A stretch of DNA of 7,445 nucleotides from an uncultured Oscillospiraceae bacterium (GTDB lineage: Bacteria; Bacillota; Clostridia; Oscillospirales; Oscillospiraceae). The stretch lies in NCBI GenBank assembly GCA_910588975.1, contig CAJUSE010000051.1, positions 1 to 7,445 on the forward strand. Reading direction: 5' to 3'. This document shows, one piece after another, positions 5,525 to 7,445 of this stretch. The notes under the pieces are model-generated. The model was not told the DNA's origin and ran no database searches. It saw only the letters and a program-made list of their open reading frames with translations. A program made the translations under genes and the position numbers. Positions within the stretch are counted from its first letter, which is position 1; every line of letters begins with the position of its first letter.

Positions 5525-5797
5525 ATGGATGCTGGGAAAAGAACTTCGGAATATGATCTGCTGGATTCAGATGCGCTGGCGGATCTGATCCGTACCACGG
5601 GAGAAGACGAGATGCTGACCATAGAGATCCTATGGGAGGAAGGAGGAGAGGGGCGTGACAGAAAGGGAGACGGTTGTGTTGGACGAGGGATACAGCCTGA
5701 AGCAGGTCAGAGTCATGCTGAAGCTGTGCGAGGCGGAACCGCTCTACAGCACGGAGCAGCTGAAAGGCCCGGATCAGGCCACGGAGGTGATGGCTGA
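5525..5797 (+). CDS. Small acidic protein; 3' part overlaps RadC and may be run-through
   Basis: The frame starts at ATG 5525 with GGAGG (5512-5516) eight bases upstream and is open for 90 codons. The first 43 residues (MDAGKRTSEYDLLDSDALAD onward, to ILWEEGGEG) are acidic, helical-looking and plausible protein. The remaining 47 lie over the RadC gene in another frame and are rich in Gly, Arg and Ala, with low third-position GC (about a third by hand count), as expected of a shadow frame. A TGA at 5656-5658 overlaps the RadC GTG start as GTGA but is one base out of frame. One extra G in the G4 run at 5650-5653 would end this gene there with 44 residues. I infer a short coupled gene whose stop has been lost by an indel. 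No family is recognised. Confidence 0.5.
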   Translation: MDAGKRTSEYDLLDSDALADLIRTTGEDEMLTIEILWEEGGEGRDRKGDGCVGRGIQPEAGQSHAEAVRGGTALQHGAAERPGSGHGGDG

Positions 5798-6599
5798 TGC
5801 GCTGGCACGGCTGGACCGTGAATACTGCTGTGTTGTGAATCTGGACAGTATGCTCAGGCCGATCAACTTCAACGTGGTGAGCATCGGAGGGATCAGCCGG
5901 ACGCTGGTGCCGGTCCAGAACGTGTTCAAGGCCGCCATACTCAGCAATGCCGCAGGCATCATGCTGTTCCATAACCATCCCAGCGGGTCGCTGACTCCGA
6001 GCCGGGAGGACGTGCTGCTGACCCAGAGGCTGGTGAAGGCGGGGCAGCTGATGGAGATCCCGGTTCTGGACCATGTCATCGTGGGAGGCGGCGGGACGGG
6101 GAGGTGCAGCCTGCGTTCGGAGCATCCGAAACTGTTTTGCGTGGAAGAGCCGGAGACGTACTGTGGCGGGCAGGATAAGGCTGGCCACCTCCGTGAACCT
6201 TTTGAGATTACAGAAGATCGGAAAGGGGACAAAAATCTGCGGGACGAAGAAGGATGCCGTGGAGCGGCAAGCGTGGCGGGAGGCCGAGTGGAAAAAAGGA
6301 AGACCATTGGGGAAATGATGGAAGAGATGCGGCGGCAGGCCGGGGCAAAGGAGTATGCGGGACATTCGTATATGGATCTGAATCGGTTTGCCGAGGACAC
6401 AAGGCATATGGTCATCTTCGACGTGCTGACGGAGGACTCGCCCGTGGGCTGGCAGGGGGAGCGGACGAGGGCCTATCTGAATGAGGAAGGGTATAGAAAA
6501 ATGGCAAGGTATCAGGAGGAGGGGCATGTCAGGATCGTCAGCCATGCCAGTGTCCGAAACGGTCATCTCTGCTATGACAGAAGGGATCAGGTACGCTGA
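5655..6599 (+). CDS. RadC-like JAB/MPN protein, reading through into a DUF5720 domain
   Basis: The 314-codon frame combines three parts. Residues 1-169 are a RadC-type JAB (JAMM metalloprotease-fold) domain: LYSTEQLKGPDQATEVMADA, an SRTLVPVQNVFKAAILSNAA helix, and the metal motif HNHPSG (106-111) with H106, H108 and D119 in TPSRED. IPVLDHVIVGG closes the domain. Residues 170-220 match nothing and have third-position GC of about 49%. Residues 221-314 are a DUF5720-type domain. RadC relatives on ICEs are normally single-domain proteins of about 150-170 residues. The best reading is that the RadC stop was lost near codon 170 (TGT, 6162-6164) and the frame runs on by chance; a true fusion cannot be excluded. 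The GTG start has AAGGAGG (5640-5646) eight bases upstream. The function of RadC-like proteins on mobile elements is unsettled. Confidence 0.8.
   Translation: MTERETVVLDEGYSLKQVRVMLKLCEAEPLYSTEQLKGPDQATEVMADALARLDREYCCVVNLDSMLRPINFNVVSIGGISRTLVPVQNVFKAAILSNAAGIMLFHNHPSGSLTPSREDVLLTQRLVKAGQLMEIPVLDHVIVGGGGTGRCSLRSEHPKLFCVEEPETYCGGQDKAGHLREPFEITEDRKGDKNLRDEEGCRGAASVAGGRVEKRKTIGEMMEEMRRQAGAKEYAGHSYMDLNRFAEDTRHMVIFDVLTEDSPVGWQGERTRAYLNEEGYRKMARYQEEGHVRIVSHASVRNGHLCYDRRDQVR
6163..6318 (+). CDS. Probable small basic protein in a frame overlapping the RadC run-through
   Basis: A 51-residue frame starting at GTG, beginning MAGRIRLATSVNLLRLQKIG and ending AEWKKGRPLGK. GGAG (6152-6155) lies seven bases upstream. 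Its TGA (6316-6318) overlaps the ATG at 6315 that would start the DUF5720 gene (ATGA), the same coupling seen elsewhere in this operon. Third-position GC is about 71% (36 of 51 by hand count), against about 49% for the overlapping RadC-frame codons, so this frame carries the coding signature of the stretch. The two Trp residues and amphipathic pattern also look like protein. The family is not recognised. It was probably a separate gene between RadC and DUF5720. Confidence 0.55.
   Translation: MAGRIRLATSVNLLRLQKIGKGTKICGTKKDAVERQAWREAEWKKGRPLGK
6315..6599 (+). CDS. DUF5720 family protein (likely separate gene within the longer RadC frame)
   Basis: A 94-residue protein if started at ATG 6315 (ATG 6318 is also possible). 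It has the features I associate with DUF5720: GHSYMDLNRFAEDTRHMVIF, DSPVGWQGERTRAYLNEEGY and a C-terminal VSHASVRNGHLCYDRRDQ. This small soluble family is found next to RadC and PcfB/VirD4 genes on ICEs of gut Firmicutes; its role is unknown. The start overlaps the stop of the 6163-6318 frame. A GGGGA (6309-6313) is very close to the start, so initiation probably depends on coupling. The same codons are also the C-terminal part of the 5655-6599 frame, and the two descriptions are alternatives. Confidence 0.7.
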   Translation: MMEEMRRQAGAKEYAGHSYMDLNRFAEDTRHMVIFDVLTEDSPVGWQGERTRAYLNEEGYRKMARYQEEGHVRIVSHASVRNGHLCYDRRDQVR

Positions 6600-6632
6600 G
6601 AGAGCTGTAGAGGGAAGGGGAGGTGATGCACC

Positions 6633-7100
6633 ATGCAGGAGGAAGTGGAGAACCGGACGGTCAATCTGGCCATAAGCACGTCCAAGCTCACCGGGAGGAC
6701 GCTGGTCTCGGCGTTTCGGAAGTATCTGCAGCATAGGAGCGGTGTGAAGATGAGGAAGCCCATGGGGGAACAGACCGTTGACCAGCTGGTGGGCCAGAAT
6801 CAGGGGGCCACCAATATAGAGATCGAGGGGACAGACATCCGGGGATTCAAAAAGATACTGGACAAGTATGGCGTGGACTATGCGGTCACCAAGGATCTGT
6901 CCAAGGAGAAGCCCCGGTTTCTGGTGTTCTTCAAGGCGAGGGACGTGGACGTGCTGAAGGCGGCGTTCAAAGAGTATTCCGCAGCCGTGCTGCAGAAGGA
7001 GAAGAGGCCCAGCGTACTGGAGCGGCTGAAGCATTTCAAGGAACTGGAGGCATCTCTGCCGAGAAAGGTCAGAGAGAAGACGCAGGAGCGTGGACTATGA
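6633..7100 (+). CDS. PcfB family (DUF3801) conjugation protein
   Basis: A 155-residue soluble protein of the PcfB/DUF3801 family, encoded directly upstream of the VirD4-type coupling protein in many Gram-positive conjugative systems, including pCF10-like plasmids. Hallmarks are the NLAISTSKLTGRTLVSAFRK opening, MGEQTVDQLVGQNQGATNIE in the first half, GFKKILDKYGVDYAV, and FLVFFKARDVDVLKAAFKEY. The C-terminal 40 residues are basic and helical. Its exact role in transfer is unknown; a function with the coupling protein or relaxosome is inferred from constant linkage. GGAGGTGA (6619-6626) lies six bases upstream of the ATG. The stop overlaps the VirD4 start by four bases (ATGA). Confidence 0.92.
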   Translation: MQEEVENRTVNLAISTSKLTGRTLVSAFRKYLQHRSGVKMRKPMGEQTVDQLVGQNQGATNIEIEGTDIRGFKKILDKYGVDYAVTKDLSKEKPRFLVFFKARDVDVLKAAFKEYSAAVLQKEKRPSVLERLKHFKELEASLPRKVREKTQERGL

Positions 7101-7402
7101 AGAGAGAGACTAAGCGTGTTCTGATAACCGGCATCCCCTATCTGGCAGCCGGGCTTGCGGCCACCAAGCTGGGGGAAGCGTGGCGGCTGGCGGAGGGAGC
7201 GGACCTCTCCTCCAAGATACTGGGCCTCGGGGATGCCTTCGGAGGGGCGTTTGCAGATCCCCTGCCCAGCTTCCATCCGGCGGATCTGCTGGCGGGCATG
7301 GCGGTGGGGGCCTGCCTGCGGCTGGCGGTGTACCTCCGGGGCAAGAATGCCAAGAAATACCGCCACAACGTGGAGTATGGCAGCGCCCGTTGGGGTGCAT
7401 AA
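7097..7402 (+). CDS. N-terminal fragment of VirD4/TraG-type coupling protein (truncated)
   Basis: The 101-residue frame matches the N-terminus of VirD4/TraG coupling ATPases of Firmicutes ICEs, the membrane proteins that deliver the relaxase-DNA complex to the type IV secretion channel. It has a first membrane segment (about residues 8-26, VLITGIPYLAAGLAATKLG), an extracytoplasmic loop ending FHPADLL, a second membrane segment (about 63-80), and the conserved RGKNAKKYRHNVEYGSARWG. Family members continue for about 500 more residues through Walker A and B motifs. Here the frame ends in GA and TAA (7400-7402) right after GSARWG. The following sequence does not resume the family in any frame before the window ends. 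Either an intron or IS is inserted, or the gene is broken. The start overlaps pcfB. Confidence 0.85.
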   Translation: MKRETKRVLITGIPYLAAGLAATKLGEAWRLAEGADLSSKILGLGDAFGGAFADPLPSFHPADLLAGMAVGACLRLAVYLRGKNAKKYRHNVEYGSARWGA

Positions 7403-7445
7403 TCTTAACTGTAAGCAACACCTATATTGACGCAGGAGGGTATGC
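7396..7445. other. AT-rich junction after the VirD4 break, possible insertion boundary
   Basis: Bases 7396-7430 are about 31% GC by hand count, against roughly 60% just upstream, and the change coincides with the loss of VirD4 similarity after GSARWG. An AGGAGGG (7434-7440) stands one base before an ATG at 7442, too close for normal initiation. GTGCA at 7395-7399 resembles, but does not match at the fifth base, the GUGYG start of group II introns. GTAAGCAACACC (7411-7422) could be the end of an IS element. The window ends too soon to decide. Confidence 0.45.

Noticed and set aside
5421..7034. 537-codon minus-strand open frame
   Set aside because: It lies opposite recognisable RadC, DUF5720 and PcfB genes. 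It is rich in His, Leu, Pro and Arg with no domain, so it is an antisense shadow despite its length.
7396..7445. Continuation of VirD4 after a small deletion (frame reading CIILTV...)
   Set aside because: A few residues (IILT) resemble a later VirD4 segment, but the next residues do not match and the base composition has changed, so this is probably chance.

Overview
The window looks like part of an integrative and conjugative element (ICE), or a related conjugative plasmid, from a Gram-positive Bacillota host. A Lachnospiraceae or Clostridium-like gut bacterium is most likely. Reasons: strong AGGAGG-type ribosome sites before almost every gene, G/C-rich third codon positions, and a gene order known from such elements (replication initiator, MT-A70 methyltransferase, DnaC-like loader, ParB, RadC/JAB protein, DUF5720, PcfB, VirD4). 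Every confidently called gene is on the + strand.

Layout. Positions 1-91 hold the last 29 codons of an unrecognised upstream gene. A mostly non-coding stretch (92-441) follows, with a strong two-tier terminator at 242-297. The operon then runs: DUF5688-type protein (442-1482); RepA-like winged-helix initiator with a long repetitive linker (1496-2476); MT-A70 adenine methyltransferase (2473-3051); DnaC/IstB-like ATPase (3070-3909); a 46-residue unknown (3911-4051); ParB (4041-4904); an unknown protein with a cysteine-rich N-terminus (5017-5505); a small acidic ORF (5525-5797); a RadC/JAB ORF that runs on without a stop into a DUF5720 domain (5655-6599), with a likely separate small gene overlapping in another frame (6163-6318); PcfB/DUF3801 (6633-7100); and the N-terminus of a VirD4/TraG coupling protein (7097-7402). 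The last frame stops after about 100 residues, where the base composition changes abruptly.

How it works together. The first half is a replication and maintenance module (initiator, helicase loader, ParB, DNA methylation). The second half leads into the conjugation apparatus (PcfB, VirD4). Short start/stop overlaps (2473/2476, 4041/4051, 6315/6318, 7097/7100) suggest one polycistronic, translationally coupled transcript.

Most notable: (1) a 21-unit, 15-bp-phased repeat inside the initiator gene, starting with iteron-like CCGTATACGG units and passing into an A-rich tract, which resembles an intragenic replication origin; (2) two neighbouring gene borders (near 5653 and 6162) that each look like the loss of a stop codon by a one-base deletion, the second giving an apparent RadC-DUF5720 fusion; (3) a truncated VirD4 gene with an AT-rich junction, suggesting an inserted intron or IS element, or another rearrangement.
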